Source: Hyphomicrobiales bacterium
Lineage (GTDB): Bacteria > Pseudomonadota > Alphaproteobacteria > Rhizobiales > Rhizobiaceae
NCBI GenBank assembly: GCA_900472485.1
Contig: UCII01000029.1
Coordinates: 1-64,000 of the forward strand
Direction of reading: 5' to 3'
DNA: 64,000 nucleotides
A program made the position numbers and the translations under genes. Positions 34,738 to 44,240 of the stretch are shown piece after piece. Every line of letters starts with the position of its first letter. The first letter of the stretch is position 1. The notes beneath the pieces were generated by a model. That model did not search any database. It worked only from the letters and a program-made list of their open reading frames with translations, and was not told where the DNA came from.

Positions 34738-37410
34738 ATGATGAACGTTGTAGTGGTGGAATCGCCTGCCAAGGCCAAGACAATCAATAAATATCTGGGA
34801 CCCGGATATAAGGTTCTTGCATCCTTCGGCCATGTGCGTGACCTGCCCGCCAAAGACGGTTCGGTGCTGCCGGATCAGGATTTCGAAATGCTGTGGGAAG
34901 TCGATGGTGCCTCGCAAAAGCGCATCAAGGACATCGCCGATGCGCTGAAAACCTCCGACGGCCTGATTCTCGCGACCGACCCGGATCGCGAGGGTGAAGC
35001 CATTTCATGGCATGTGCTCGATGTGCTGAACAAGAAGCGCGTCATCAACGGCAAGCCGGTGAAGCGCGTCGTCTTCAACGCCATCACCAAGAAGGCCGTG
35101 CTCGACGCAATGGCCGAGCCACGCGACATCGACGTGCCGTTGGTGGACGCCTATCTCGCCCGCCGCGCTCTCGATTATCTCGTCGGTTTCAACCTGTCAC
35201 CGGTTCTGTGGCGCAAGCTGCCCGGCGCTCGTTCAGCCGGCCGCGTGCAGTCCGTGGCGCTTCGCCTCGTCTGCGACCGCGAGTCAGAGATCGAGCGCTT
35301 CATCTCGGAAGAATACTGGAACCTCTCGGCGATCCTGAAGACGCCGCGCGGCGACGAATTCGAAGCGCGCCTGGTCTCCGCCGACGGCAAGCGCCTACAG
35401 CCGCGCGCGATCGGCAACGGCGAAGAGGCCGGCAAGCTGAAGGCCCTGCTCGAAGGCGCCTCCTATGTCGTCGACACGGTCGAGGCAAAGCCGGTCAAGC
35501 GCAATCCGAGCCCGCCCTTTACGACCTCGACACTGCAGCAGGCCGCGTCGTCGAAGCTTGGCTTCTCGGCCTCGCGAACCATGCAGGTGGCGCAGAAGCT
35601 CTATGAGGGTGTCGATATCGGCGGCGAAACTGTCGGCCTCATCACCTATATGCGTACGGACGGCGTGCAGATGGCGCCGGAAGCGATCGATGCGGCACGC
35701 CACGCCATCGCCAACCAGTTCGGCGACCGCTATCTGCCGGAAAAGGCACGCTTCTATTCCACCAAGGCAAAGAATGCCCAGGAAGCGCACGAGGCGATCC
35801 GCCCGACCGACTTCGACCGCGTGCCGGACCGCATCCGCAAGTTCCTCGATGACGACCAGCTCAGGCTTTACGACCTGATCTGGAAGCGCGGCATAGCCAG
35901 CCAGATGGCATCGGCCGAAATCGAGCGCACGACGGTCGAAATCCTCGCCGATAATGCCGGCAAGAAGGCCGGCCTTCGCGCCGTCGGCTCCGTCATCCGT
36001 TTTGACGGCTTCATCGCCGCCTATACCGACCAGAAGGAAGATGGCGAGCAGAGCGACGACAGCGAGGAAGGCGGCCGCCTGCCTGACATCAACGCGCGGG
36101 AAAATCTCGCCAAGCAGAAGATCAATTCGACCCAGCATTTCACCGAGCCGCCGCCGCGCTATTCCGAGGCGTCGCTGATCAAGAAGATGGAAGAGCTCGG
36201 CATTGGCCGTCCTTCCACCTATGCCGCGACGCTGGCGACGCTGCGCGACCGCGACTACGTGACCATCGACAAGCGCAAGCTCGTGCCGCAGGCTAAGGGA
36301 CGGCTGGTCACAGCCTTCCTCGAAAGCTTTTTCACCAAATATGTCGAATACGACTTCACGGCCGATCTGGAAGAGAAGCTTGACCGCATCTCCGCCGGTG
36401 AGTTGAACTGGAAGGACGTGCTTCGCGATTTCTGGCGCGATTTCTTCGCCCAGATCGAAGACACGAAGGAACTGCGCGTCACCAATGTTCTGGATGCACT
36501 GAACGATGCGCTGGCACCGCTTGTCTTCCCGAAACGCGAAGACGGCAGCGATCCGCGCATCTGCCAAGTATGCGGCACGGGTAACCTCTCGCTGAAACTC
36601 GGCAAATACGGCGCCTTCGTCGGCTGCTCGAACTATCCGGAATGCAATTATACCCGCCAGCTTTCGTCGGAAGGCGGCGCGGAGGCTGAATCCAACGGAT
36701 TGAACGAACCGAAGGCGCTCGGCACCGATCCGGTGACCGGTGAAGAGCTGACGCTGCGTTCGGGCCGCTTCGGTCCCTATATCCAGCGCGGCGACGGCAA
36801 GGATGCCAAGCGCGCTTCACTGCCGCGCGGCTGGAAGCCCGAGGATATCGATTATGAAAAGGCGATGGCGCTGATTTCGCTGCCACGCGACATCGGCAAG
36901 CATCCCGAAACCGGCAAGATGATTTCTTCCGGCATCGGCCGCTATGGACCGTTCCTGTTGCACGACGGCAGCTACGCCAACCTCGAAAGCGTCGAGGATG
37001 TCTTCACCGTCGGTCTGAACCGCGCCGTCACCGTTCTTGCCGAAAAGCAGAGCAAGGCAGGCGGCGGAGCACGCGGCGGTACGCCCGCGGCGTTGAAGGA
37101 TCTCGGCGCGCATCCGGATGGCGGCGGCACGATCACCGTTCGTGACGGCAAGTATGGCCCCTATGTCAATTGGGGCAAGGTCAACGCAACCCTGCCGAAA
37201 GGTACGGACCCGCAAGCAATCACCGTCGAGGAAGCTCTCGCTTTGATCGCCGCCAAGGCCGGCAAGAGCGGCGGCACCACCAAGAAGGTACCCGCCAAGG
37301 CAAAGACCGCGGCTGCCGGCGCCAAAGCGACGAAAACGACCGCCAAGCCGAAGGCTGCTGCAAAGAAGCCTGCGGCGAAGACGGCAGCGAAAAAGAAGAG
37401 TGCAGAGTGA
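34738..37410 (+). CDS. topA: DNA topoisomerase I
   Basis: This type IA topoisomerase relaxes negative supercoils. It has 890 residues. The Toprim domain opens with VVVESPAKAKTINKYLG and contains DPDREGEAISWHV. The active-site Tyr is Y304 in GLITYMRTDG. A four-Cys zinc ribbon lies near 609-637 (CQVCG to CSNYPEC), followed by two degenerate ribbon repeats and a Lys/Ala-rich tail of about 40 residues for DNA binding. An ATG 3 bases later (34741) is an equally possible start. Its TGA overlaps the GTG of rnr. A YjhX (TopAI-like) protein is encoded 14 kb away. Confidence 0.96.
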   Translation: MMNVVVVESPAKAKTINKYLGPGYKVLASFGHVRDLPAKDGSVLPDQDFEMLWEVDGASQKRIKDIADALKTSDGLILATDPDREGEAISWHVLDVLNKKRVINGKPVKRVVFNAITKKAVLDAMAEPRDIDVPLVDAYLARRALDYLVGFNLSPVLWRKLPGARSAGRVQSVALRLVCDRESEIERFISEEYWNLSAILKTPRGDEFEARLVSADGKRLQPRAIGNGEEAGKLKALLEGASYVVDTVEAKPVKRNPSPPFTTSTLQQAASSKLGFSASRTMQVAQKLYEGVDIGGETVGLITYMRTDGVQMAPEAIDAARHAIANQFGDRYLPEKARFYSTKAKNAQEAHEAIRPTDFDRVPDRIRKFLDDDQLRLYDLIWKRGIASQMASAEIERTTVEILADNAGKKAGLRAVGSVIRFDGFIAAYTDQKEDGEQSDDSEEGGRLPDINARENLAKQKINSTQHFTEPPPRYSEASLIKKMEELGIGRPSTYAATLATLRDRDYVTIDKRKLVPQAKGRLVTAFLESFFTKYVEYDFTADLEEKLDRISAGELNWKDVLRDFWRDFFAQIEDTKELRVTNVLDALNDALAPLVFPKREDGSDPRICQVCGTGNLSLKLGKYGAFVGCSNYPECNYTRQLSSEGGAEAESNGLNEPKALGTDPVTGEELTLRSGRFGPYIQRGDGKDAKRASLPRGWKPEDIDYEKAMALISLPRDIGKHPETGKMISSGIGRYGPFLLHDGSYANLESVEDVFTVGLNRAVTVLAEKQSKAGGGARGGTPAALKDLGAHPDGGGTITVRDGKYGPYVNWGKVNATLPKGTDPQAITVEEALALIAAKAGKSGGTTKKVPAKAKTAAAGAKATKTTAKPKAAAKKPAAKTAAKKKSAE

Positions 37411-39785
37411 GCAGAGAACCCCGCGGCAGGATTTCATCGTCGGAGCGACACCCCGGCAAGTCTGGTCGTGCGACCAAGCGGGGTGAGAACGCCGAACCGA
37501 TGATGGCGATCATCCACGGCGAGCTGCCGCCGCGCGAGGTCATCCTGCGCTTCATCGCCGATCATCCGCAGCAGGCTTCCAAGCGCGAGCTCGCCAAGGC
37601 CTTCGGCCTGAAGGGCGAGAGCCGCGTCGCGCTGAAGGAACTGCTGCGCGAGCTCGAAGAAGAAGGCATGGTGCAGAAGAGCCGCAAGTCGCTCATCCGC
37701 CCCGGCGCGCTGCCGCCGATCGCCGTGCTCGATATCACCACCCGTGACAAGGATGGCATGCTGATCGGCCGCCCCGCCGAATGGGCTGATGAAAATGGTG
37801 TCGCTCCGGCCGTCATGATCAAGCAATCCTCCTCGCCCGCCGGCCGCAACGGCAAGGGCAAGGCGCCTGTGGCAGGCATGGGCGACCGCATTCTTGCGAA
37901 GATCTTCTCGGCCGTGGATCGCGGCGGCCCGGCCTATACGGCTCGCATCATCAAGGTCATCGACAAGCGGCAGGGCGCTTCCATGGGCGTCTTCCGCGAA
38001 ACGCCGGGCGGCGGCGGTCGGCTGATGCCGATCGAACGGCGCGGCGAAGAAATGGTCATCGACCCCGATTATACCGGCGGCGCCAAGGACGGCGATCTGG
38101 TCGAAGTCGAAGTGGCGCGTCTCGGCCGCTTCGGTCTTGCTCGCGCCAAAGTTCTGTCTGTTGTCGGATCCGTCGCCTCGGAAAAAGCGATCTCGATGAT
38201 CGCCATTCATGCGCATGGAATACCGCATGTCTTTCCGGCTCCCGTGATTGCGGAGGCCGATGCCGCCAAGCCGGCGACCATGTCCCATCGCGAGGATTGG
38301 CGCAGCCTGCCGCTGATCACCATCGACCCGGCCGACGCCAAGGACCATGACGACGCCGTCTACGCCGAAATGGACCCTTCGCCCGACAATCCGGATGGCG
38401 TGATCGTCACCGTCGCGATCGCCGACGTTTCCTGGTATGTGCGCCCGAACTCGCCGCTCGACCGCGAGGCGCTGAAGCGCGGCAATTCGGTCTATTTCCC
38501 CGATCGCGTCGTGCCGATGCTGCCCGAGCACATCTCCAACGATCTCTGCTCACTCAAGGAAGGGGTCGGCCGCCCTGCCCTCGCGGTGCGGATGATCTTC
38601 TCCAAGGAAGGCCGCAAGGCCGGGCATACCTTCCATCGCATCATGATGAAGAGCGCGGCCAAGCTTTCCTACCAGCAGGCGCAGGCGGCGATCGACGGCA
38701 AGCCCGATGACAAGACCGGTCCGATGCTGGAGCCGATCCTCAAGCCGCTCTGGCACGCCTATGAGATTTTGAAAAAGGGGCGCGACCGGCGCCAACCGCT
38801 CGAGCTCGACATGCCCGAGCGCAAGATCCTGCTGAAGCCGGATGGCACCGTCGATCGTGTCTTCGTGCCGCCGCGCCTCGACGCGCACAAGCTTATCGAA
38901 GAAATGATGATCCAGGCGAACGTTGCCGCTGCCGAGACGCTTGAAAAGCGCAAGCAGGTGCTGATCTATCGTATCCACGACGGCCCGACGCTCGCCAAGC
39001 AGGAAATCCTGCGCGAATTCCTGGCGACCCTCGGCATATCGCTTGCCAAGGGCGGCAATGTACGCGCCAACAGCTTCAACGGCATCCTCGCGAAAGCTGA
39101 AGGCACAGCGCATCAGACCATGGTCAACGAGATGGTGCTGCGCTCGCAGAGCCAGGCGATCTACAGCCCTGACAATATCGGGCATTTCGGCCTGAATCTG
39201 ATGAAATACGCCCACTTCACCTCGCCCATCCGTCGCTATGCCGACTTGATCGTGCATCGCGCGCTCGTCGCCTCGCTCGGCCTCGGCGAAGGTGGGATCA
39301 CGCCGGACGAAGAAGCATCGCTCGACGATATTGCAGCTGAGATCTCGACCTTCGAGCGTCGCGCCATGGCCGCAGAGCGCGAGACGGTGGACCGGCTCAT
39401 CGCCCATCATCTTGCCGGCCGCGTCGGTGCGGAATTCGAGGCGCGCGTTGGCGGTGTCACCAAGTCGGGACTCTTTGTCACCCTGCCGGACTATGGCGCC
39501 GACGGTTTCATCCCTATATCTACGCTCGGCACCGATTATTTCATTTATGACGAGGCGCATCAGGCGCTGACGGGTGAAAGAACGGGGCTCGGCTATCGCC
39601 TCGGCGACGATGTGACGGTGAGACTGGCGGAAGCCGTACCGCTTGCCGGAGCCCTGCGCTTCGAAATGCTGAGCGATGGCAAGCCTATGCCGACGGCGGT
39701 GCGCTCCTTCCACAAGGCGACCCGCCGCAACAAGAGCCAGGCGCGCAAGGCGCCGGGCACGAGACCGCCGCGCGGCCGCAGGTAA
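37407..39785 (+). CDS. rnr: Ribonuclease R
   Basis: This 3'-to-5' exoribonuclease degrades structured RNA and helps in trans-translation. It has 792 residues from a GTG whose TG is shared with the topA stop (GTGA), giving translational coupling. Domains in order: an N-terminal winged-helix region (about 40-85), cold-shock domains, the RNB catalytic domain with ITIDPADAKDHDDAVYAE near 310, and a C-terminal S1 domain (about 640-720) with a basic tail. A longer frame reaching back to 37170 only reads through topA codons. Confidence 0.94.
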   Translation: MSREPRGRISSSERHPGKSGRATKRGENAEPMMAIIHGELPPREVILRFIADHPQQASKRELAKAFGLKGESRVALKELLRELEEEGMVQKSRKSLIRPGALPPIAVLDITTRDKDGMLIGRPAEWADENGVAPAVMIKQSSSPAGRNGKGKAPVAGMGDRILAKIFSAVDRGGPAYTARIIKVIDKRQGASMGVFRETPGGGGRLMPIERRGEEMVIDPDYTGGAKDGDLVEVEVARLGRFGLARAKVLSVVGSVASEKAISMIAIHAHGIPHVFPAPVIAEADAAKPATMSHREDWRSLPLITIDPADAKDHDDAVYAEMDPSPDNPDGVIVTVAIADVSWYVRPNSPLDREALKRGNSVYFPDRVVPMLPEHISNDLCSLKEGVGRPALAVRMIFSKEGRKAGHTFHRIMMKSAAKLSYQQAQAAIDGKPDDKTGPMLEPILKPLWHAYEILKKGRDRRQPLELDMPERKILLKPDGTVDRVFVPPRLDAHKLIEEMMIQANVAAAETLEKRKQVLIYRIHDGPTLAKQEILREFLATLGISLAKGGNVRANSFNGILAKAEGTAHQTMVNEMVLRSQSQAIYSPDNIGHFGLNLMKYAHFTSPIRRYADLIVHRALVASLGLGEGGITPDEEASLDDIAAEISTFERRAMAAERETVDRLIAHHLAGRVGAEFEARVGGVTKSGLFVTLPDYGADGFIPISTLGTDYFIYDEAHQALTGERTGLGYRLGDDVTVRLAEAVPLAGALRFEMLSDGKPMPTAVRSFHKATRRNKSQARKAPGTRPPRGRR

Positions 39786-39817
39786 AACACGGCTGCCGGC
39801 ACGGAGGAAGCGTATTC

Positions 39818-40273
39818 ATGACGGGCAGCCCATCCGACTCTCCCATCCGTTTCGGCGGTTCAGACGAGAGCGAACGTCCGCTCGGACGGTCGATTTCCCG
39901 CGGCATGCTGAACCGCTGCCCGCGCTGCGGCACCGGCAAGCTCTTTCGCGCTTTCCTGAAGCCCGTCGACCGTTGTGCGGTCTGCGACGAAGATATCTCT
40001 CATCAACGTGCCGACGACCTGCCGCCCTATCTGGTAATCCTCGTTCTCGGCCACCTCATCGTCGGTGGCTACATGCTGACGGACATGACTTTCAAGCTGC
40101 CGCTCTGGGCGCATCTCGCCATCTGGGCACCCATCACCATTATCGCGGCGCTTGCCATCATCCAGCCGATCAAGGGCGGCGTCATCGGCCTGCAATGGGC
40201 GCTGCGCATGCATGGCTTCGGCGGCCATGACGACAGCCCGGAGGAATGGGATCAAGGGAACGATCGTTCGTGA
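39818..40273 (+). CDS. DUF983 family membrane protein
   Basis: This 151-residue protein has an N-terminal zinc-ribbon-like part with CPRCGTGKLFRAFLKPVDRCAVCDED (Cys pairs near residues 34-58), then two membrane helices (about 70-90 and 95-118). It matches DUF983, of unknown function. It follows rnr by 32 bases. Its TGA overlaps the GTG of the next ORF. Confidence 0.82.
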   Translation: MTGSPSDSPIRFGGSDESERPLGRSISRGMLNRCPRCGTGKLFRAFLKPVDRCAVCDEDISHQRADDLPPYLVILVLGHLIVGGYMLTDMTFKLPLWAHLAIWAPITIIAALAIIQPIKGGVIGLQWALRMHGFGGHDDSPEEWDQGNDRS

Positions 40274-40587
40274 CGACAGGTGCCCGCCCCCGAAGCCGGC
40301 CAGCGCCCATGGCCGAAGTTGTCTTGCGACATCTCACCCTTCTATCGGGAATCGTCGTCGATTCGACCGATATTCGCCATTCGCGCGAGCTCGTTCATCA
40401 GCAACGGCTTGACATCGGCAGCATTTCTTGTCTGAACATGCCGCGCGTCAAGGGGACTGTTCCGGAGGGTTTGACCGATCTCATGAAAGCCGACCCGTCA
40501 ACTGAATTTGGCCGAGCCGTGCCTTTCTATGTTGCGCATCCGGATCGATTCGCCTGCCTCATGCTCCAGGATTTAGTTTATGCTTGA
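40270..40587 (+). CDS. Hypothetical ORF in the place of a NUDIX gene
   Basis: This 105-codon ORF starts with GTG inside the DUF983 stop codon (GTGA) and ends 8 bases inside the MFS gene. I do not recognise it. Its first residues (VTTGARPRSRPAP) resemble, from memory, the start of a NUDIX hydrolase often found here in rhizobia, but no NUDIX box (REXXEE) follows in any frame. It may be a remnant with replaced sequence or a genuine small gene starting at ATG 40309. Codon use (TTA, CTA, GGA) is less biased than in its neighbours. Confidence 0.45.
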   Translation: MTTGARPRSRPAPMAEVVLRHLTLLSGIVVDSTDIRHSRELVHQQRLDIGSISCLNMPRVKGTVPEGLTDLMKADPSTEFGRAVPFYVAHPDRFACLMLQDLVYA

Positions 40588-41764
40588 ACCGACGAACGAC
40601 AAGGCCGGCCATGTCGAAGAAATTCACTGGCCGTCGCTCGTCGCGGCCATTGCCTCCGTGTCGGCCGTGGGCATCGCCATCGGGCTGGGCCTGCCGCTTC
40701 TCAGCATCATTCTTGAAAAGCGTGGCATTCCCTCGAGCCTGATCGGCCTCAACACGGCGATGATGGGAGTAGCCTCGATGCTGGCCGCGGTCATCACGAC
40801 CAAGCTCGCGCACCGCTTCGGCGTCGTACAAACGATGATCTGTGCGGTCTTTCTCTCGGCGTTAAGCTCACTCGGCTTCTATTATGCCGAGAACCTGCTT
40901 TTATGGTTCCCGCTGCGTATCGTCTTCCATGGGGCGACGACAACGCTCTTCATCCTGTCGGAATTCTGGATCAACGCGGCCTCGCCGCCTTCCAAGCGCG
41001 GCTTCGTGCTCGGCCTTTATTCCACGGTGTTCTCGCTCGGCTTTGCGGCCGGCCCCCTGCTCTTCTCCGTGGTCGGCAGCGAGGGCTTGCTGCCCTTCAT
41101 CGTCGGCGCCTGCATCATCCTGGCGGCCGCCATTCCGATCTTCATTGCCCGCAATGAGAGCCCAATCGTCGACGAAAAGCCGGAATTGCATTTCGTGCGC
41201 TACATCTTCCTGGTGCCAACGGCGACGGCCGCGGTGTTCGTGTTCGGCGCAGTCACCGTCGGCGGCGGCTCGCTCTTCACCAGCTATGCGACACGTCTCG
41301 GCTTCAACGAATCACAGGCCGCATTGCTGCTGACCGTCATGGGCGTCGGCAATTTCGTGTTCCAGATCCCGCTAGGCCTGCTTGCCGACCGGATGCGCGA
41401 CAAGCGTCCGCTTTTGTCGATCATGGCGACCATCGGGCTTGTTGGCGCGCTTCTATTGCCCTCCCTGTCATCGAACTGGATCATTCTTGCCATCATCCTG
41501 CTCTTCTGGGGTGGCTGCGTTTCCGGCATGTATACGGTTGGCCTCAGTCACCTCGGCACGCGATTGACCGGCGTCGATCTCGTCGCCGCCAATGCGGCCT
41601 TCGTTTTCTGTTACGCCGTCGGCATGGTTCTCGGCCCGCCGACGATCGGTACGGCTATGGATCTCGCCAATCCCAGCGGCTTTGCCTGGGCTGTGGCGTT
41701 TTTCTTCGGTCTTTATGTCCTGCTTTCGGGGATACGCCTGCTTTTCATGGGCAACAGAGGTTGA
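40580..41764 (+). CDS. Major facilitator superfamily transporter
   Basis: This 394-residue inner-membrane protein has about twelve hydrophobic helices. The cytoplasmic loop motif between helices 2 and 3 is seen as TTKLAHRFGVVQTM, and again in the second half as GLLADRMRDKRPLLS near 270. The sequence fits the YcaD/Bcr-like drug/sugar exporter branch, but no substrate can be assigned. Its start overlaps the preceding ORF by 8 bases. Confidence 0.85.
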   Translation: MLEPTNDKAGHVEEIHWPSLVAAIASVSAVGIAIGLGLPLLSIILEKRGIPSSLIGLNTAMMGVASMLAAVITTKLAHRFGVVQTMICAVFLSALSSLGFYYAENLLLWFPLRIVFHGATTTLFILSEFWINAASPPSKRGFVLGLYSTVFSLGFAAGPLLFSVVGSEGLLPFIVGACIILAAAIPIFIARNESPIVDEKPELHFVRYIFLVPTATAAVFVFGAVTVGGGSLFTSYATRLGFNESQAALLLTVMGVGNFVFQIPLGLLADRMRDKRPLLSIMATIGLVGALLLPSLSSNWIILAIILLFWGGCVSGMYTVGLSHLGTRLTGVDLVAANAAFVFCYAVGMVLGPPTIGTAMDLANPSGFAWAVAFFFGLYVLLSGIRLLFMGNRG

Positions 41765-41860
41765 CTTTTCGGGCGCGATTTGTATTTTCGCGCCAGAATT
41801 CGCCGTGGACCTCCGCACTGGCCGTCCACGGCGTTCATTTTTATTAAAGGCAGGACGACC

Positions 41861-42028
41861 ATGGCCAAGGCTACCACCATCAAGATCAAGCTGCTGTCGA
41901 CGGCCGACACCGGTTTCTTCTACGTCACGACGAAGAACAGCCGTACGATGACGGACAAGATGACGAAGACGAAGTACGACCCGATTGCTAAGAAGCACGT
42001 CGAGTTCAAGGAAACGAAGATCAAGTAA
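41861..42028 (+). CDS. rpmG: 50S ribosomal protein L33
   Basis: This 55-residue ribosomal protein starts MAKATTIKIKLLSTADTGFF and includes TKNSRTMTDKMTKTKYDP. It lacks the Cys motifs of the zinc-binding form, so it is the C-minus type. ATG 41861 is preceded by a purine-rich GGCAGG. An intrinsic terminator follows. Confidence 0.96.
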   Translation: MAKATTIKIKLLSTADTGFFYVTTKNSRTMTDKMTKTKYDPIAKKHVEFKETKIK

Positions 42029-42049
42029 GTTTCCTAAACTTCAGGTTAC

Positions 42050-42087
42050 AAAAAGGTGCTAAACCCTAGGGTTGGCGCCTTTTTTTG
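42050..42087 (+). terminator. Intrinsic terminator of rpmG
   Basis: AGGTGC (with AAAA before it) pairs with GCGCCT through one wobble pair, and an inner ACCC/GGGT stem surrounds TA. Seven T residues follow. It lies 22 bases after the rpmG stop. Confidence 0.85.
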
Positions 42088-42176
42088 TTTTGTCGGTATC
42101 GCCTCGCTCGGCGTCCGATTTTGCGACATCAGTCGGAAAATTCCCAAGTTGAGTAATGGCTTGCCATACCGACGGA

Positions 42177-42217
42177 AAAGAAAAACGCCGCCTCCGATGA
42201 ACGAAGGGCGGCGTTTT
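42177..42217 (-). terminator. Intrinsic terminator read on the minus strand
   Basis: AAAACGCCGCC (42182-42192) and GGCGGCGTTTT (42207-42217) form an 11-bp stem with a 14-base loop. Read on the minus strand it ends in GTTTTTCTTTT, a strong T tract; on the plus strand the tail is weaker. No protein gene lies immediately upstream on the minus strand, which points to a noncoding transcript. Confidence 0.75.
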
Positions 42218-42365
42218 AAAATTGGGGGCCGGCTAGCCTGCAAAACGGCACGAGGAACCGTTATCTTCTGCCTGCCAGCCGACCGACCCCACGACCCAGG
42301 AGATGCGGCGGACCTGAGCATCATGGGGTATCTTGGAGCCCTTGCGGGTTGTCCATGTACGAGAC
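42178..42365 (-). ncRNA. Candidate small RNA of about 190 nt
   Basis: Upstream of the minus-strand terminator is about 150 bases of GC-rich, highly paired sequence without an ORF. On the minus strand CGGCT pairs with AGCCG, GCTGGC with GCTAGC (one wobble), and AACGG with CCGTT, forming one long arm. A weak promoter (TTGATT, 17 bases, GAATTT/TTAGTC) lies just beyond 42365 in AT-rich DNA. Size and shape would suit 6S RNA or another regulatory RNA, but I could not match a family. Confidence 0.45.
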
Positions 42366-42389
42366 TAAATTCGCGCGAAATCGAAAGAA

Positions 42390-42835
42390 AATCAACAAAT
42401 TCTTAATGATAAAAAATGCTTGTCTGCTCGGATGGTTAAAATTCATGACTTTGGTGGAAAGGAATATCCAATAGTCTTAGTGAAATAAACTCAAGAAACC
42501 ATCAAGAATAAAGTGATAACGCCTCCTTTGGTAGAAAAGATCGAATACAGATATTCAAGAGCATTTGCATATACAAATTACATTCAGTTAATTCGTCACC
42601 TTCCAACGGACATCGCATCAACAAGCCGCCAAAAAAACAAAACTATATACCGACACAACAGAAATATTTCGAAGGTACCCTAAAAGCGAACGCATCTATC
42701 AAATTCAAAAGTATAAGTATGCAGCGTTTCTTTAAAACGGGGCTATGTGGTCATGCTCGCAGGCTACGAAACAAAAAATTTGAATTGTTGTTCAAAACTT
42801 GAAAAATACCCTCAATATTCATGGGTAGCCGCATT
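42390..42835. other. AT-rich intergenic stretch without a gene
   Basis: About 440 bases between the candidate small RNA and the end of pleD are clearly richer in A and T than the rest of the window. The longest ORFs are about 20-35 codons, without good ribosome binding sites. No inverted repeat ends, att site or transposase remnant is visible. It may be a promoter-rich or horizontally acquired remnant. Confidence 0.5.
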
Positions 42836-42850
42836 TTTCCGCCATTCAGC

Positions 42851-44224
42851 TTAGGCCGCCGAAGCTACAACCCTGTTGCGTCCTGCTCTTTTGGCCTCGT
42901 AAAGCGCAAGGTCCGCCTGCTTCATCAACTGCTCCGGCGTCTCGATTGTCTCCAAACGGCACGAAATTCCGAAGGATGCAGTGATGTTAAGCGCAACACC
43001 GTTTTCGCGTAATTTCACCGGCATATTTTCTACCACAGCGCGTAGGCGTTCCGCGACTGCGGCGGCCGTGTCGGCCGGCGTATCCGGCATGACCACAACG
43101 AACTCCTCGCCTCCATAACGGCATGCGAGATCTGCGCCGCGCACCGTGGAACGGATTCTCGCCGCAAATTCCTTGAGAACTTCATCGCCGGCATCGTGGC
43201 CATGGGTGTCGTTGACGGTCTTGAAGCGATCGATATCGGTAATCAATATCGAGAGCGGCCGGCCCCGTGCCAAGGAGCGGTCGAAAAGCACCTTGAGGTG
43301 ATTGTCGAGATAGCGCCTGTTATGCAGCCCGGTGAGCGCGTCGGTGACGGCAAGCTCGATCGTCTGCTGTACGCTGGCGCGCAGGCGATCATTATAGCGT
43401 TTGCGGCGTATCTGCGTGAGGCAGCGTGCGACAAGTTCGTTCGGATCGATCGGCCGGACGATATAATCGTTGACGCCGAGATCCAGCGCGCGGACGATCA
43501 TGTCGTCTGCGCCCTGCTCCGTCACCAGCAGCACGGGCAGAAAACGCGTGCGCTCCAGCGAACGAAGCTGCGAGCAGAGCCGCAGCGGGTCGTAGTCGTC
43601 GAAATTCGAATTGACGATGACGAGCTCGAACGGCCGTTCGGCGGCTTCGAATAAAGCCGCCTGCGGATCGGACATCGCGACGACCTGGGCAATCGGCTTG
43701 AGCGTGCGGATGATGCGCTCCTGCGAATTGGCGCGGCCATCGACCAGCAGCACTTGGCCAGTTTCCTCGGTGCGGCCATCGCCAGTTCGCATCAGATCGT
43801 CGATACCGAAATTGCGCGCGGTCTCGTTGCGCATATGCAGCTCGTCGCTCAATGTCTTCAAGCGGAGCAGGCTCTTGACGCGCGAGATGAGCTGGAGGTC
43901 ATTGACGGGCTTGGTCAGGAAATCGTCAGCACCGGCCTTGAGGCCGCGCACACGGTCGGCGGGCTGATCGAGTGCCGTGACCATGACGACGGGGATATGG
44001 GCGGTGCGGGGATCGGATTTCAGGCGTTCGCACACCTCAAAACCATCCATGCCGGGCATCATAATATCAAGAAGAATGAGATCGACCTGCGTACTCGCGC
44101 AAATGGCGAGCGCCTTTACGCCGTCTTCGGCTGTCAGCACTTCGAAATATTCGGCAAGCAGCCGCGCTTCCAGAAGCTTCACATTGGCCGGAATATCGTC
44201 GACTACCAGAATGCGTGCGGTCAT
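42851..44224 (-). CDS. pleD: Diguanylate cyclase response regulator PleD
   Basis: This 457-residue cell-cycle regulator synthesises cyclic di-GMP. The first receiver domain has its phospho-acceptor in DLILLDIMMPGMDGFEV near residue 53. The second receiver-like domain (about 150-270) lacks the acidic acceptor (VIVNSNFDDYD) and serves for dimerisation. The GGDEF domain carries CRYGGEEF near 370, with the inhibitory I-site RGAD five residues before it. It lies 16 bases downstream of divK, matching the Caulobacter divK-pleD operon. Confidence 0.96.
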   Translation of the reverse strand: MTARILVVDDIPANVKLLEARLLAEYFEVLTAEDGVKALAICASTQVDLILLDIMMPGMDGFEVCERLKSDPRTAHIPVVMVTALDQPADRVRGLKAGADDFLTKPVNDLQLISRVKSLLRLKTLSDELHMRNETARNFGIDDLMRTGDGRTEETGQVLLVDGRANSQERIIRTLKPIAQVVAMSDPQAALFEAAERPFELVIVNSNFDDYDPLRLCSQLRSLERTRFLPVLLVTEQGADDMIVRALDLGVNDYIVRPIDPNELVARCLTQIRRKRYNDRLRASVQQTIELAVTDALTGLHNRRYLDNHLKVLFDRSLARGRPLSILITDIDRFKTVNDTHGHDAGDEVLKEFAARIRSTVRGADLACRYGGEEFVVVMPDTPADTAAAVAERLRAVVENMPVKLRENGVALNITASFGISCRLETIETPEQLMKQADLALYEAKRAGRNRVVASAA

Positions 44225-44240
44225 CAGCTCTTCCCCATCA

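Noticed and set aside
37170..37406. Upstream extension of the rnr frame
   Set aside because: It reads through the 3' part of topA in another frame. The GTG at 37407 overlapping the topA stop is the natural start.
42752..42853. A 33-codon ORF in the AT-rich gap before pleD
   Set aside because: No Shine-Dalgarno sequence and unusual composition; nothing supports translation.
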